From NCBI RefSeq assembly GCF_023159225.1, contig NC_063181.1, forward strand, positions 18,688,073 to 18,752,072: DNA of 64,000 bases. The letters are read 5' to 3'. Made by a program: the position numbers and the translations under genes. Of the stretch, positions 45,590-58,539 are shown in pieces (the first letter of the stretch is position 1; each line of letters opens with the position of its first letter). The DNA is from Perognathus longimembris pacificus. Lineage: Eukaryota > Chordata > Mammalia > Rodentia > Heteromyidae. Below the pieces are notes generated by a model. It worked only from the letters and a program-made list of their open reading frames with translations. It was not told where the DNA came from and ran no database searches.

Positions 45590-45790
45590 ACATGCTATTT
45601 CTACTAATTATGAAAAGTTACTATGTCCTATCTTCTACTGTACACACACTATCTCATTTAACTATCACTCCTGTCCAATGAAATAAGTACGAGATCACTC
45701 TCATTCTACAAATGAGGAAAAACAACAATTTGCAGAAATTAAAATGTCATGTTCAGGGTCATATAGACATTACATGACAGTCACCATTGA
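45590..45790 (-). mobile_element. MIR
   Basis: CTATCTCATTTAACTATCAC, CATTCTACAAATGAGGAAA and GTTCAGGGTCATATAGACAT are antisense MIR hallmarks. Confidence 0.7.
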
Positions 45791-45814
45791 AAACTGGGCT
45801 TTTGTTTGCTTTTC

Positions 45815-45945
45815 TGTTTGTCTGTTTGTTTTTTTGAGACAAAGGTCTTTCTATGTAGGCCAGGTTGGCTTTAAACTTACAGCACTGCTTCTGCCTCATA
45901 TATTCTGTGATTACAGACATGAACCACCATGTTTGACAGCAAGCC
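45815..45945 (-). mobile_element. B1-like SINE
   Basis: Antisense: TTTGAGACAAAGGTCTTTCT, ATGTAGGCCAGGTTGGCTT, GATTACAGACATGAACCACC. This is classical B1. Confidence 0.75.
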
Positions 45946-46029
45946 TGTAATCTTTTACTGAAAGAAATAGCCCTTATCTGTGAACCTGAAATCCCATGAA
46001 TATGATGTGATACATTTGTCTTTGTTCCA

Positions 46030-46355
46030 TGTCTTTTTTTTTCCCTTGCTAATACTAGGGTTTGAACTCAGGGATACATACTTGCTAGGTAGGCAGCAGT
46101 CTACCACTTGAGTCATTCCATAGCCTCCCTCCTCCCCACGTCCTCCTTTTTTTTAAATTTAAGATAGGCTCTCACTTTATTCCTGGGCCAGCTGGACAGA
46201 AATCTTCATACATGTATTTTTCTCACATTGCCATTGTTGGGGGTGGAATTTCCTGAACTACTCCCCCCCTAGAATTATCCTATCGCTAGAATCCACACAT
46301 CTCTACCCCTCAAGTAGCTAGAAATATGTGCTTGAGCTACCATGCCAGGTGTGTG
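46030..46355 (-). mobile_element. Old SINE relic (ID/B1-like)
   Basis: GGGTTTGAACTCAGGGATAC, CAGTCTACCACTTGAGTCAT and CTTGAGCTACCATGCCAGGT, antisense and diverged. Confidence 0.5.
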
Positions 46356-46359
46356 TCCA

Positions 46360-47226
46360 TTTCTCCTATCTACTATTTAATGTGCTCTTTTCATGTAGCA
46401 GTATTTGTCTTAGAAGAACAATTAGATCATTAAATCTGAATGGCATGAATACAGGTTGTATTTTATTTTATGTTTTACATATTAGGAAACCAGCCCAGAA
46501 AGATGATAAAGTTGGCCAATGTCTACTAAGGAACGCTAAAGCATGGCCACTTTCTCCACAAGTTAATTATTGCTAGTTTATATGCCCCTACGAAAGCAAA
46601 TTGATTAGCAGTGACTTGAGATTTGATTATCAGAGGCTTGAGAGGCATTTCCATGTTATTTCTGCAGAGAAAAGAATAAAGCAAATCCACATCTTTCCAT
46701 GTTATAACATTATGTAAAATCCAAACATCAAAGGCAATTTATATTAAGCATAAACGCAATATCAAACTTGCTAATTTTGATTATGTCACTTAAAAGAGCA
46801 ATAAGAAATCAATCCTGGATGAAAATCATGCTGAAAACTGCCTTGGATAAGGCTTTAAAGGTTAAATCATATTTTGTTTTAAGCGATTTGTGAAATTTAG
46901 CAGTCTTGAGGTTTCATAATCCTCAAATCGGCTTTAATGAATTCATCAAATCCTTTGAGCAGAATATCTTTGTGTTTCTGTGTACCTAGCAAAAGCAAAA
47001 CCTTATTAGTTTTTGGTAATCTTTAAATTAGGCTTACTCATATGACCTTATATTCTGAATATGTGATCTAATTTAGAGAAGGAGGAACTCTGATGTTTAT
47101 ATTTAAATTTCCAGTGTGATCAGTTCTCTTGAACTATATTCATACACATTTTTCTCTACTGGCAAGTAACAATACTGTGAGTTTATATGAATCACATAAG
47201 CTACTACTTACAAATATGTCAGTATT
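46360..47226. other. Non-coding stretch, nothing identified
   Basis: AT-rich single-copy-looking sequence. Confidence 0.5.
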
Positions 47227-47240
47227 AAGATTTGTTTGCT

Positions 47241-47851
47241 AAGATATAGCTAGCAAGATAAATAGAAAACCTACAGAATGTGAGATTTTTTTTACTAGCT
47301 ATGCACACAAGGGCCTCATATCTAAAATATATTTAGAGCTCAAAAATTAAACCTCACCCCAAAATAAACCCTCAGATATACAACAGCACACTAAATAAAT
47401 TGGTGAAAAACATGAGAGACTTCTCAGAAGAAGAACTAAAAATGGTCAATAGACACATGAAGATATGTTCGACATCTCTGACCATAGAAGATCAAAACAA
47501 CATTGAGAATCAACCTCACCCCACTTAGAATGGCCATTATCAAGAAAACTAACAATAACAGATACTGGAGGAGATGTGGCTAGAAGGGAACACTACTACA
47601 ATATTGGTGGAAATGTAAACTTTCATAGCCAATATATGGAATCAACCCAGATGGCCCTGAGCAGATAAATGGGTGAAGAAAATATGGTATATGTTCACAA
47701 TAGAATTTTATACTTCTATCAGAAAGAATAATATTGTACCATTTGCAAGAAAATGAGGAAAAAAGTGACAAATGTACTGATTACCTGACTTATGTAACTG
47801 TAATCCCTTTGTACATCACCTTTACAATAACAATAAAATTTTAAAAATTAA
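47241..47851 (+). mobile_element. LINE-1 3' end, 5'-truncated and internally deleted
   Basis: It begins in late ORF2 (GAGACTTCTCAGAAGAAGAA; AATGGCCATTATCAAGAAA) and ends in the 3' terminus (GTACATCACCTTTACAATAA). Against the 57561 copy it lacks two internal pieces. The duplication AAGATTTGTTTGCT lies at 47227-47240 and 47852-47865. Confidence 0.88.
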
Positions 47852-48689
47852 AAGATTTGTTTGCTATACTCAAACTAAGACATTCTCAATAAGTAATGAT
47901 AAAAGTTAATACTTTGAGGGTTTGTAATTTTGTTTTAGATCTTGTGGAAATTGAATCAAGGTATATGCTGAATCCTGGCTCTACCCACAGCCATGTTTTA
48001 ATTTTAATATCCCACAGAAACGTACTCAACCATCAAGGTATATTTCTTACTGGCTCTTAAAATACTTTTATCTTAATTCTGTGATTATTCTGATCAACTT
48101 TTTGTATAAAAGAAACAATGATATTAGAATACATAATCTATAGTGAATTTATATATTATTAACTTTATATTTACAATATATGGAAATATGAGTTCATATT
48201 TCAAGTCCATTAAATAGTAGATATATTTAAATGTATCACATTATCCCTAACACCTTCTCAAGAAAATTAAATAGAAACACAAGTATAAAGATATTATATG
48301 ATTTATTTTAAATTTTACTTTTGGCATCTATGAGTTCCTATTCAAAATTTAGTTAAAGCTAAGATTTAACTAAACCTTATTCTTATAGTCAAATGATATT
48401 TTTCTTGCACTGGTTAAAACTAACCAGTAAAAGCCGTTTGTTGGGTGAGGAAGAAACGTATTTCACTCGGATGAATAACATGAGAAAGTGTTTCTTTGGT
48501 CATACCTAAAGATTTTGGCTCATCCTCAATTAACTTGTGTGTATATTTGAAATAATGAGTATGGTTTCTAGACTGAATAAAGAATGGAATGCATGCCAGG
48601 GATCAATCACTTGAGAGTACTGGAACACATTAAAGATTTTAAGGCCATACAGGATCCAAGAGCAAATTTCCAGGGAATGCAGAAAGAAG

Positions 48690-48938
48690 GAAAGAAACCA
48701 GGTGCCATAGGCCCCTGCTGCTAACCTTTTACTCTCAAGAAGCTGAGATCCAGGGGACTAGAAATCAAACCCAACCTAGGCAGACTAAGCCATAAAACTG
48801 TCTCCAAAATAACCAGCCCAAAACAGGGCTAGTGCCATGGCTCACGTTGAAGAGCACCAGCTGACCAAGCAAGCCCAGTGAGCATGGTCCAAATTCACAC
48901 TCCAGTACTAGTAGTACAAGAAAAAAAAAAAAAAAAAG
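48690..48938 (+). mobile_element. Diverged composite SINE
   Basis: CCAGGTGCCATAGGCCCCTG and CAAGAAGCTGAGATCCAGG, with an ID-like 3' half and a long A-tail that serves as the target of the next SINE. Confidence 0.6.
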
Positions 48939-48940
48939 AG

Positions 48941-49165
48941 GGCTGGGGATATGGTCTAGTGGCAAGAGTGCCTGCCTCATATACATGAGGCCCTGGGTTC
49001 GATTCCCCAGCACCACATATACAGAAAATGGCCAGAAGTGGCGCTGTGGCTCAAGTGGCAGAGTGCTAGCCTTGAGCAAAAAAAAAAAAAAGAAAAGAAG
49101 CCAGGGACAGTGCTCAGGCCCAGAGTCCAAGCCCCGGGACTGGCCAAAAAAAAAAAAAAAAAAAA
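48941..49165 (+). mobile_element. ID-derived ~200-bp SINE in the A-tail of another SINE
   Basis: A well-preserved copy (GGCTGGGGATATGGTCTAGT; GGTTCGATTCCCCAGCACC). Its internal AGCAAAAAG has expanded to a 14-A run, and the 3' tail is long. Confidence 0.9.
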
Positions 49166-49279
49166 GAAGAAGAAAGAAAAAAGAAAAAAAAAAGAATTAG
49201 AAGGAAATAGGGTTACTTTTAAAGAGAATATTTTCATAACAGTAGTGGTGAATGAAAGACTAATTGAACTAGCTTTTGA

Positions 49280-49640
49280 TTAAAGTTATAATAATAATGT
49301 TTTATAGTAAGTATTTTTAATAATAGATTACAAGTATTATTGTAATAATATAATAACACTTGTACTTCATAATAATACTTAATATAGTAATATAATATTA
49401 CTTAATATACTTTAAATAATGTATGATAATGTAACTAATATATTAATAATATGTTATTGTAACAAAATTTTAAATTATATATAAAGTTTAATATAGCAAT
49501 ATTGTTTATAATAATTTAATATAATATTAGTGTAGCATTAATGTAGTGCTTATTGTATTATTTAAATACATTATTATACTAATATAATTTTTAATATGCT
49601 TTATAGTAGTACCTAATATAAACGCCAATTATAATTGTAC
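49280..49640. repeat. Extremely AT-rich block
   Basis: About 360 bp of TAATA/ATAAT-type sequence, almost without G or C. It has no regular period and could have grown from an A-rich tail. Confidence 0.7.
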
Positions 49641-49652
49641 TGCTTGTTATTT

Positions 49653-49752
49653 TGTACGAGCACCGGGGCTTGAACTTATGGTCTCTTACTATTGCTGTCT
49701 CTTTTGCTCATATGGCTGCCATTCTGTTATCTTAGCTATGCCTCAAGTACCA
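49653..49752 (-). mobile_element. ID-type SINE relic
   Basis: GAGCACCGGGGCTTGAACTT and TATCTTAGCTATGCCTC, antisense. Confidence 0.45.
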
Positions 49753-49759
49753 AGGTACA

Positions 49760-52700
49760 GTCATTTATTTCTTAGTTGGTAAGCAAGCCAGGGATAAGGA
49801 AAAAAAGAGTGATAAAGAGTGCACTGGAGGAATGCTGTAACTGTAGTGAAGGGACTGTGTAAAAAAATTCTATCCATAATTTCAGTTGGGGGAAATCTTG
49901 GTAGGCAAAAGCAAAACACACTAGCTTTCAGACATGGGTCTTCATACTAATAAAATGCCTGTCACTGAAGAGATGTATGTTTGAGAGTAGGCTGAGCTCT
50001 TTGGATTTACAATTTCAGAGAATCTTCTGGAGCATCATTATTATGTATATTAATAAAGTAACATTAAAGTTAAAGTGACTTGCCTAATATTACAGGAATG
50101 GTAAGGAAAATGATTTTCATATAAGTTGATTTCACCCCAGAATCTCACATCTGTTATCATATTATATAAGTGCTCAACTCCCAAAAAGCATTAAGTGGGT
50201 TAATACCATCATGACACTGCTCATTGTCATTTTTTCTTCGATTCTTATTATCTATTGTATACTGCCCAACCCAATGATATCATACCTGTCCTTGAGTGGT
50301 AAGACTTGCCTCCTTGTAAGGACTCATTTTTCATAGCTCCAATATCTCATTTACATATCTTCTACACAAGCTTATTTGCAGTTAAAGCCAGCAACCTAAC
50401 CAAGATTTCACTTATAAATGTCTGACACCCAAAGAAGAGGTTGGTTCTTTCTCTCTCTATTTCAATGAAAGCCACTGCAACCATTATTGGAACCAGGGTC
50501 AACATGTGTGCTGGGTTCAGGCTCTGGTAGACAATCAAACACATTATAAGATGTTTTTAGAGGATAGGCTGTCATTGCCCATCTGGTATTAGACACCTGC
50601 ACCAGCAACACAGATTTCTGCTTCCCATGGTTGCAGGGTGGCTGAAAAGTGGGGGTGGCAATTGGTTTGCACATGCAGCTCATGTGGAAAAAGTCCACAG
50701 CCTTTCTTCATCAAGCACTCCTCTTGTAGGTCTAAGGGTCCAATCAGATCGTTGATTGTGAAACTAGTGGATTCCTATTGCTTTTTCCATCTGAAGTTTC
50801 TGTAATAAGGGGAACAAACACAGAATTTCCTGGCATCTATGACTGTTCTTGAATTAGTATTTAAGTGTCTGTGTTACTTCTGGTTATTGTGTCTCTTTTT
50901 GCCTATAATATTTCTCCCACCCACTTAAATTCATTTGTTTGTGTTTTGTTTTTGCTTTTGATAGATTATCTCAAATATGTGATCGGTTCATGTAACCCTC
51001 ATATTTTCTGTTACTTAGAAATTAGGTCTAAAGTCGGATTCACGTTAAAGATTTTGACCAGAAAAGCTTGTATTGAGTTGTATTGTTACACCCATAGAAA
51101 ACTGCAGCAGATTTCACATTTTATTAAGATGTAACCACCAGATTGCTTTCTTATGAAGAAACAGTAATTGGTGAGTGCTATTTGGTGCTTTGCAAGTGTT
51201 GTATATTCCTATACCCTTCATGCTAATGGATTAATATGCACTGTATAAACAGTTGATTTTTACTAATTACTTTTGTTTGAATGTCATTTTCAAAGTGAGA
51301 GAGAGTGAATAAGATTAAAAAATCAGAGGCATTTTCCTGACTGTCCATTTTCTGTTAATGCTTCTTGTTTGTTTCCTTAGAACTTGTTAGCATTAGCCCT
51401 TAGCAGACTTAAGGCTTTCACTTCCCTGATTTATCCTATTCAATATCTTACATCTGGCTTTGGCTATGTGCTATTCTTCCTGCTGTTGTACTCATCTATT
51501 ATCATATTTATTCAATGAGAGCACTCCTCCAACTCAATTATTTCTCCATTTCGCCTCATTTTTTAACCTCATTGGAATAATTGGTAGTTACCTAGATAAT
51601 TACATTTTTGGAGCTTTCAAACTCTCCTAATTCATCTTCCTTTAAAAAAATCTAGAACATGGAGTCAAATTCATATTCAAGGTCAACCTCAATTAAAATT
51701 GCAAAAGGAGTTTTCTTTGTATCTGTGATATGACATGTCTATTTTTTTCTCATGATGACTTTTCCATTGCCTATGTATTCCTACTTGTTGATTGATATTA
51801 ATTCTAGTGTGCTGTCTCTATTTATATAAATTCAAATCAATAAAAAATAGCAAGGTCAAATCTTGGCAGGTGTTCTAATTTGAGCTAATGAGTCTTTTGT
51901 CAGTTTTGGGAATGGATGGAATTTCCCCTCACTGTGGTCTCTCAGGTCTCTGTCAGCTTTATTTTACTTCTCCTTTCTTTTAGCTTTGTGTTTTCCTATA
52001 ACTTTTAGTACATTCAAAAGATTGACATCTGTAACATGTCCACTCAATATATCTAATCTCTCTTATTGAAATGGCATACTCCTTTTTTTCTTGAAGTGCT
52101 ATTCTCTTAAAACTCATGAGTTGCTTTTAAAAGAAGTGATTATTGTTAGTAAGGGTTTCATTAATATAGTGGTAAGACACTCCCTATGTGATTTTTGACA
52201 AGAGTTTGTTAACTCCAGATCTGAATGAAAAGCAAGTTTTCTTTTTCTGAATGAGAGCAGAGGAAACTGATCAGGAATGGAAGGGAATGTTTCTCTGATA
52301 TTATTGTGTATTCTTGATAACCATGAGGCATACACAATTTTTTTCCCTGAGAAAAACCATGATAGAATAACCTTTGGGGCCATCTTCAGAGTATAAAATT
52401 GCCACATTAGATGTCACAATAGAATATAAGTAGGAGATACTGTTTTTTTCTGATTTGATTCTTAATTTATTTCCACTGTTACAGCTGCCAAGAGCTGACC
52501 ACAGGGTTTCCTCTATTTGGATCTGCCACTGTCATGACAGAGGAGGAATGCTCCATAGCAATTAGCAAAACAATCAAGGACGATCACAGATGACACTTCC
52601 TCTGGGTGACAGCTCCTCTCTGAAAGCCTTGCATGACTGAAAAGACATGGTCTCTCAGTTCCTTGTTCTCCAGCAATCAGCTTTTCTGACTTTCCTTGGT

Positions 52701-53640
52701 TACCCCTGGTCAGACTCTAGAATTTGTTAGTGCTAACATCTCTGTCCCACTTTTAATCTCAACATCAAATATCTGACTTTCTGAATGCTGTGTCTTATCT
52801 TTCCAATATTTTTCACCAAAATATCCAAGATGTTAACAACTTTTCACTAATTTTACTTACCCTGTCACCTCCGGAGTGCTTCCCCCAGAAAAGTCTGAGC
52901 CCCTTCCTCAAAATCTTATTTTTCTGAACCCTCTTTTACTGGGAAGGCTGCACAGCACTAAAGAAAAGCACACAATCACAACCACACTTAAAGAAATAGT
53001 TGTGACCATTCATCTCTTTCGGATTCATTGATGGCAGAAAATTTCTCCTAATTCTTTTTGTTCCTTCATTATATTAGACTATTATTTCACAGCTCATCTC
53101 TTCTAACTCCCCAAGCTCTTTCCCAATTAGTCTCAGTGGATGATGTTGATTCCCACTTCTCTGAAAGAATGGAAGAAACCAGGCAAGATCTCACCATCAC
53201 ATCTCCCAGTCTTTCTCTGTTGGTTCCTCATCTTCCTTCTTATCATCATAATTAACTACCACTTTGAAAAAGGCAAGCCTATTTTTAGGCACTGTAACAC
53301 TATCCTCAATCAGTAACTGTGAGATCACTGTCTCTCCTCACATGTAAAGATAGTTTCTAATTCCTTTGCTTTTCTTGTCTCTTAAACAATTGCCAACTCC
53401 AATGCAATTCTTCTATCCATACATTGACATGGCTCCTATTAAGCTTGTCAGAGACCCACCCCCCCCCCCCGGCTTTTTTTTACATTGACAACTCTGTGGC
53501 CAATATCTTGTTTTCACTTTACTCCATTTATAAGCAGCATTTCACAGAATGCACAATCTTCTTCAACTTTTCTTTCACTTGGTTCCCACAATCCTTCTTT
53601 GTATCTTTTCTCCTCCTGTCTCATTGATGTTTGTCTTCTA
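49760..53640. other. Non-coding stretch, nothing identified
   Basis: A 3.9-kb stretch without a gene or a young repeat. A CCCC…GG run of about 12 C lies at 53459-53470. Confidence 0.45.
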
Positions 53641-53649
53641 ATCTTTTGC

Positions 53650-54420
53650 TCTTCACACCTTCTCAACATTTGTAGAATCTGAGTTAAATGTTGGATTTTT
53701 TCCCCTGGCTATATCTGCTCTATAGATGAATTTATCTTTCAAAGGCTAAATTTGTATCTCTAGCTGTTGCTGAACGTTTATATCAGAACCATTTCATAAC
53801 TGACATCCGTTTGGCTACCTACTAGGCTTTCAAACTTTAACATATTCAGAATCAGACTTCTTATTTACATGTTCTTCAGTGTCTCCAAGTGGATAACCTC
53901 TATCTTCCCTCATTTTCTTCAAGATATATTTACCTTCTAGTTTCTCAGGGCACAATTCTTAGTCATTCTCATCTCACCTTACACCAAACACCAAACCATC
54001 AGTAAGTTATGTTCCTTTGAAATGTATATAGAAGAGTCTGGTGACCACTTATTACTCCATTGCAATGAAACTTAACCAATTTACCATAAACTGTCACTTG
54101 GACTTCTGCAATTCTTCCTTACTATCATTGCTTCTAACCTGATCCTTTTACTGTGAATACTTCATCTAACAAACCAGAAGGATTCTTTCTAAACAAATTC
54201 AGACCATGTTACTTTTCTGTGGAAAAATGTTAATGCTTTGCATTTGAAACCGGATTAACACTTGCTGACCTCATTTCCTATTACTGACTCTGCTTTTCCT
54301 TCCTTCAGCCAGCCTGCAAGAAAGTCACACTTCTATGCTCTTCTCCCTCTTGACTTTTTAGTCTCAAATGCTGTTAGCAGTGCTCTTAATTTACTTCGTT
54401 TTCCTCTATATTTCTTTAAA
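53650..54420 (+). mobile_element. Ancient L2/CR1-type LINE, ORF2 reverse-transcriptase end
   Basis: The pyrimidine-rich sequence follows the order of the L2 ORF2 C-terminal region: CATCTCACCTTACACC, AACCATCAGTAAGTTATGTT, CACTTGGACTTCTGCAATTC, CAGACCATGTTACTTTTCTG. It is full of stops. Confidence 0.5.
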
Positions 54421-54504
54421 AAAAGACAAAAAAATCATACATTCATTACTTTATTTCTCTAGTCCAAGAAAATATTAACATTACCAGGGAAGTTTTTGTG
54501 TTGT

Positions 54505-54595
54505 TTTTTTTTTTACAAGAAATGTACCCACTGCCTTTCGTATGAAACTGTAATCCCTCTGTACTTCACTTTGACAATAAATGAGTAATTATTCA
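54505..54595 (+). mobile_element. LINE-1 3'-end fragment
   Basis: AAGAAATGTACCCACTGCCT, GTATGAAACTGTAATCCCTC and CTTCACTTTGACAATAAATG. A very short 5'-truncated insertion. Confidence 0.8.
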
Positions 54596-54599
54596 AGAA

Positions 54600-56390
54600 A
54601 AATAATTGTCAAATCTCCAAGATATAAAAACCTCTCACAATAGTTTCTAAATGTGCATACATAGTTCTATAAAAGTGAGGTGATCTCTCATAGCACAAGA
54701 AAATTATGATATTATTGGTTTATTGTCCTTCAGTTTATCATAGATTCTCATTTCAGATCATTAAAATGCTTTCTTTATAAACTACTTTTAAAATTCCAAA
54801 ATTAAAATGAAGTTCACAGACATATGTGCTCAAAGAAATGATTAAGAGTAATGAAAAGGTCAAAAATAAGAATTTTCTTTAGTTCAATTCAATAAAAGGT
54901 TGTCTGAGGTGTAATGCTTTTGTTTTAAGGTGATACCATCTTTACACAAAAAAATATAGTCTGCTGATTAGTAGGAAAACTGAAAATAGGTATTGCACTT
55001 ATGAAGTACAAAATTAAATGTAATGCTTGTTACCTCGAAATCTAAGTCTCGGCTACCTATTTCTCAGTATTGCAAGGTATGTAGAAGAGATAAAGATGTT
55101 CTATTACCTATTCCAGTTTTTTCCCCGCCCCCATATTCTTTTTTTTTTTTTAAAGTTAAACATCACAGCTTCTTTTCAGAATAATAGCATATGTCTTGAG
55201 AAGGAGAAGACAAGAGCAGTAATTTCCATTGAAAGCTTTTTTATTTGCTTCCCAAGATAATAAGAACTTGGACAACACAAATGTAAAATATATTAGAGTT
55301 TTATACAATATATTTCTGCAAAATATTATAGATATGGTGAGAAATGGACATGGTCCAATTGGTGTTATTTATGTGACCTTAGGAGTTTTCATTCCTTTTG
55401 TGTGTGTAGTGCTGGGAATTGAAGCCATGCCTTATGCATGCTGGCAAAGTACTTACCACTAGACTATATCCCCTATTTTGGTTTCTTTCTGATAGCTTAT
55501 CCTTAGAATTGAATGTAACTAGTATTTTCAGAGAACTGGCAAGCAATTAATCCTTCAATACTTAGGCAGTTCAAGATTGAGAAGATAAAACTTTGTAAGA
55601 GTTGTCTCTGAAGAACCAGTTCTAATGCTTTTAAATCTACCCTATCAAGTGAGGTAGGAACAGGCCAGACATTTGTAGAGTTTTAACTCTTAAAATCTCA
55701 AGACAGCCCTTAAATGTCCAAAAATGGATTCGCTATTTGCCCAGTGCTAAGAACAATAAAAATGTTTTAAATTTCCCATTTATGGTACAATAGACCAGCT
55801 ACTCTGAATTAATGAAGTCTACTTAGTGACTATAATATTGTCAGATCAGTTGTCTCCAGATACTTCACCCCACTCAAGCTGTATTTACTCTGAGAATTCT
55901 TTTGTAGTGTTCTGGATTCTCTGAAATGAAATTACATTTTGTTCTACAAACATTAGGCAATCAGTTCTGATGAATTAAATTGTTTTAAACCCAAGATCTC
56001 TTTTGTCACATTTTATTATCAGAGAACATACCATAAAAACAAATAGGAAATGCATACTTAAATAAGAAATTACTATATTTTGAAATTATTTCTGTTGGTT
56101 TACTGACTAAAAGAGTTATGTACACATATAATTTTTTTTTACTAGATTTCCATGAAAAGAACCAAATCAACTATAACCAAACATACAGGGTGTTTATATT
56201 CTTAGTGGACAGACCATGTTCTTATTGAGTACTTGACCATAAGTCCATTTAGATAGAAATGACAAGAGAGACTTTTTCAGCCTATATAAAGACTCATAAT
56301 AATTTTCTAATATTTTTTACTATCCTTGGAGAAAATAAAGTTAAAATTAACTGGGTTTGAGGGCTGAACACACGTAATACAGGACCAGCT
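54600..56390. other. Mostly unassigned non-coding sequence
   Basis: Contains an antisense ID relic at about 55398-55478 (GTGCTGGGAATTGAAGCCAT; TACCACTAGACTATATCCC). Nothing else recognised. Confidence 0.5.
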
Positions 56391-56404
56391 TCACAAACTC
56401 TTAA

Positions 56405-56575
56405 GCTTTTATTTTTCTTCCCTTTTCTTTTCCTTCCCTTTTCCCTTTTCCTTCCTCCTTCTCCCCTTCCCTTTCCCTTTCCTTTCCCTTTCCATGCCCT
56501 CCCTTCCCTTCCCTTCCTTTTCCTTTTCACTCTGCCTTACCCTGCTTTTTCCTGCCTCCCCTGCCTTCCCTCTTT
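56405..56575 (+). repeat. Polypyrimidine (CCCTTT-rich) tract
   Basis: About 170 bp of C/T-only or nearly C/T-only DNA with irregular CCTTTT/CCCTT units. The Lys/Gly/Arg-rich minus-strand frame through it is an artefact. Confidence 0.9.
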
Positions 56576-56666
56576 ATTTCATTTAAAGAAGTGTTTCCTC
56601 TAGTTAAAAGGAAATTCCCAAGCAATTTTTAATGATCAGCATACAGTAAATTAAAATTCAGAGATA

Positions 56667-56861
56667 GGACTAGGAATGTGCCTTAGAGGTAGAGTGCTTG
56701 CCTAGCATGCCCAAAGCCCTGGGTTCCATTCCTTAGCACCACATAAACAGAAAACACCAGAAGTGGTGCTGTGGCTCAAGTGGTAGAGTGCTAGCCTTGA
56801 GTAAAAGGAAGCTTAGGAACAGTGCCCAGGCCCAGAGTTCAAGCCCCACGAATGGAAAAAC
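56667..56861 (+). mobile_element. ID-derived ~200-bp SINE, older subfamily
   Basis: The duplication AATTCAGAGATA (56655-56666) / AATTCACAGATA (56862-56873). Its head reads CTAGCATGCCCAAAGCCCTG, closer to a plain ID element than the younger copies. Confidence 0.88.
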
Positions 56862-57560
56862 AATTCACAGATAAAAATATAAAGTTGATTTGTGAACTCA
56901 CATTAGAGTTCAACAACTGATGTTGGGTTTCAAGTGGTGAAGACAACTGGTGGGGCTCACCCGCTGATGAAGGTTATACTGCTGAGTTGCGATAATAGAA
57001 AATGTCTTCTATTTCCTTGAAACAAAACTTTGTCTAGGACCAATAGTTACTAGCCAGCTTTCTGTTGTCTTGAAAAACTGATAGTTAATCTACACAGGTA
57101 AATAGTGGGCAAATGGATAGCCAGATCTAATGAACACTTTTTCCATAGCCAATTCCTGGGGGAATGTTGAGAGGTTTTTACAATAATTATTCTGCTTTTC
57201 AACTGTAGAGTAAGATTGCAGGGAAAGAGTGAGTGACAGACCACAGGCAGGGGTAACATGTAGTATAATCCAAACATCAGTAGTACATATAGGAGTCATT
57301 GTTAATGATTACAATTGATGTTTGTTGATGTAAGTAATCTTATAGTCGATTAAACTTTCCACAGATAAAATATTCAAAGAAAACTTTTGAGTTTCATTTT
57401 AATATCTTCCTGAGACAACCTTTCCAGAGCTGCTCAATCTCCTAGAATATGTCTATGTTTACAGAGATAGCTCTTCAATAGCTTTAGTTAGAAATTGACA
57501 TAACTTCATTGAAGAGAGAGCTAGAAAGGAAAATTGCCTAAGTTAAAGATTTCTGAGATT

Positions 57561-58520
57561 CAATATCCATTATCAGGAAAACTAACAATAACAAATTCTG
57601 GAGGGGATGTGGCCAAAAGGGAACCCTACTACATTGTTGGTAGGAATGTAAACTCGTTTAACCACTCTGGAAAACTGCATGGAGGTTTCTTTGAAGGCTA
57701 AACATGGAGCTCTCCTACGACCCAGGAGCCCCAATTTTGGGTATCTACCCAAAAGATTACAAACAAGACCACATTAAAGCCATCAGCACAACAATGTTCA
57801 TCCCAGCACAATTGCTAAATATGGAACCAACCCAGAGGCCCCTCAGTAGACATATGGATCGGGAAAATGTGGTACATATACACAATGGAATTCTATTCCT
57901 CTAACAGAAAGAATGACATTGCCCCCATTCATAAGGAAATGGAAGGACTTGGAAAAAAATAATACTAAGTGAAGTGAGCCACACCCAAAGAAACATGGAC
58001 TCTATGGTTTCCCTCATATGGAATAATTAGTATATGTTTAGGCTAGTCACAGCAGAAGATCACAATAGCCCAATAGCTATGCCCTTATGAACACATAAGA
58101 TGATGCTAAGTGACATGAACTGCATGTTATGAAAACAAGTGTTATATCATTGTTGTAATTATTTTCAACATGCCATGTGAAACTGGACCTTTTTTTTCTC
58201 TCTCCTGTGGTTTTACCCTGGCTATCATTGTGTCTCATCTTAGTACCCTGGATACTGTACATACGTGTATTAGAACTAGGGAAGGGAAAGGGAATACCAA
58301 AATCAAGGGACAAAGGATAAAAAGACAAACGATTCCAAAAGCAACACATACAATACCATTTTGTGTAAACCAACTCATGGGCAGGGGGAGAGGGAGAGGT
58401 GGAGGGTGGAAAATGAGGGAGGAAGTAACAAGTGGAACACTAAATGTACTCACTGCCTTACATATGAAACTATAACTCCACTGCACTTCGCTTTGATAAT
58501 AAAGGGGGAAAATGGAAAAA
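57561..58520 (+). mobile_element. LINE-1 3' end, 5'-truncated, uninterrupted
   Basis: It carries the end of ORF2 with disruptions, then a 3'UTR with a G-rich purine tract (58377-58425) and the terminus CTGCACTTCGCTTTGATAAT with an A-tail. The duplication AAAGATTTCTGAGATT (57545-57560) / AAAGATTTCTAGGATT (58521-58536). The best local reference for this L1 family. Confidence 0.92.
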
Positions 58521-58539
58521 AAAGATTTCTAGGATTGAA

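Noticed and set aside
56294..56530. A Lys/Gly/Arg-rich 78-residue minus-strand frame.
   Set aside because: It is a translation of the polypyrimidine tract.
57704..57904. A 66-residue frame similar to reverse-transcriptase C-terminal sequence.
   Set aside because: It is a fragment of the 5'-truncated L1 at 57561-58520 and not a gene.
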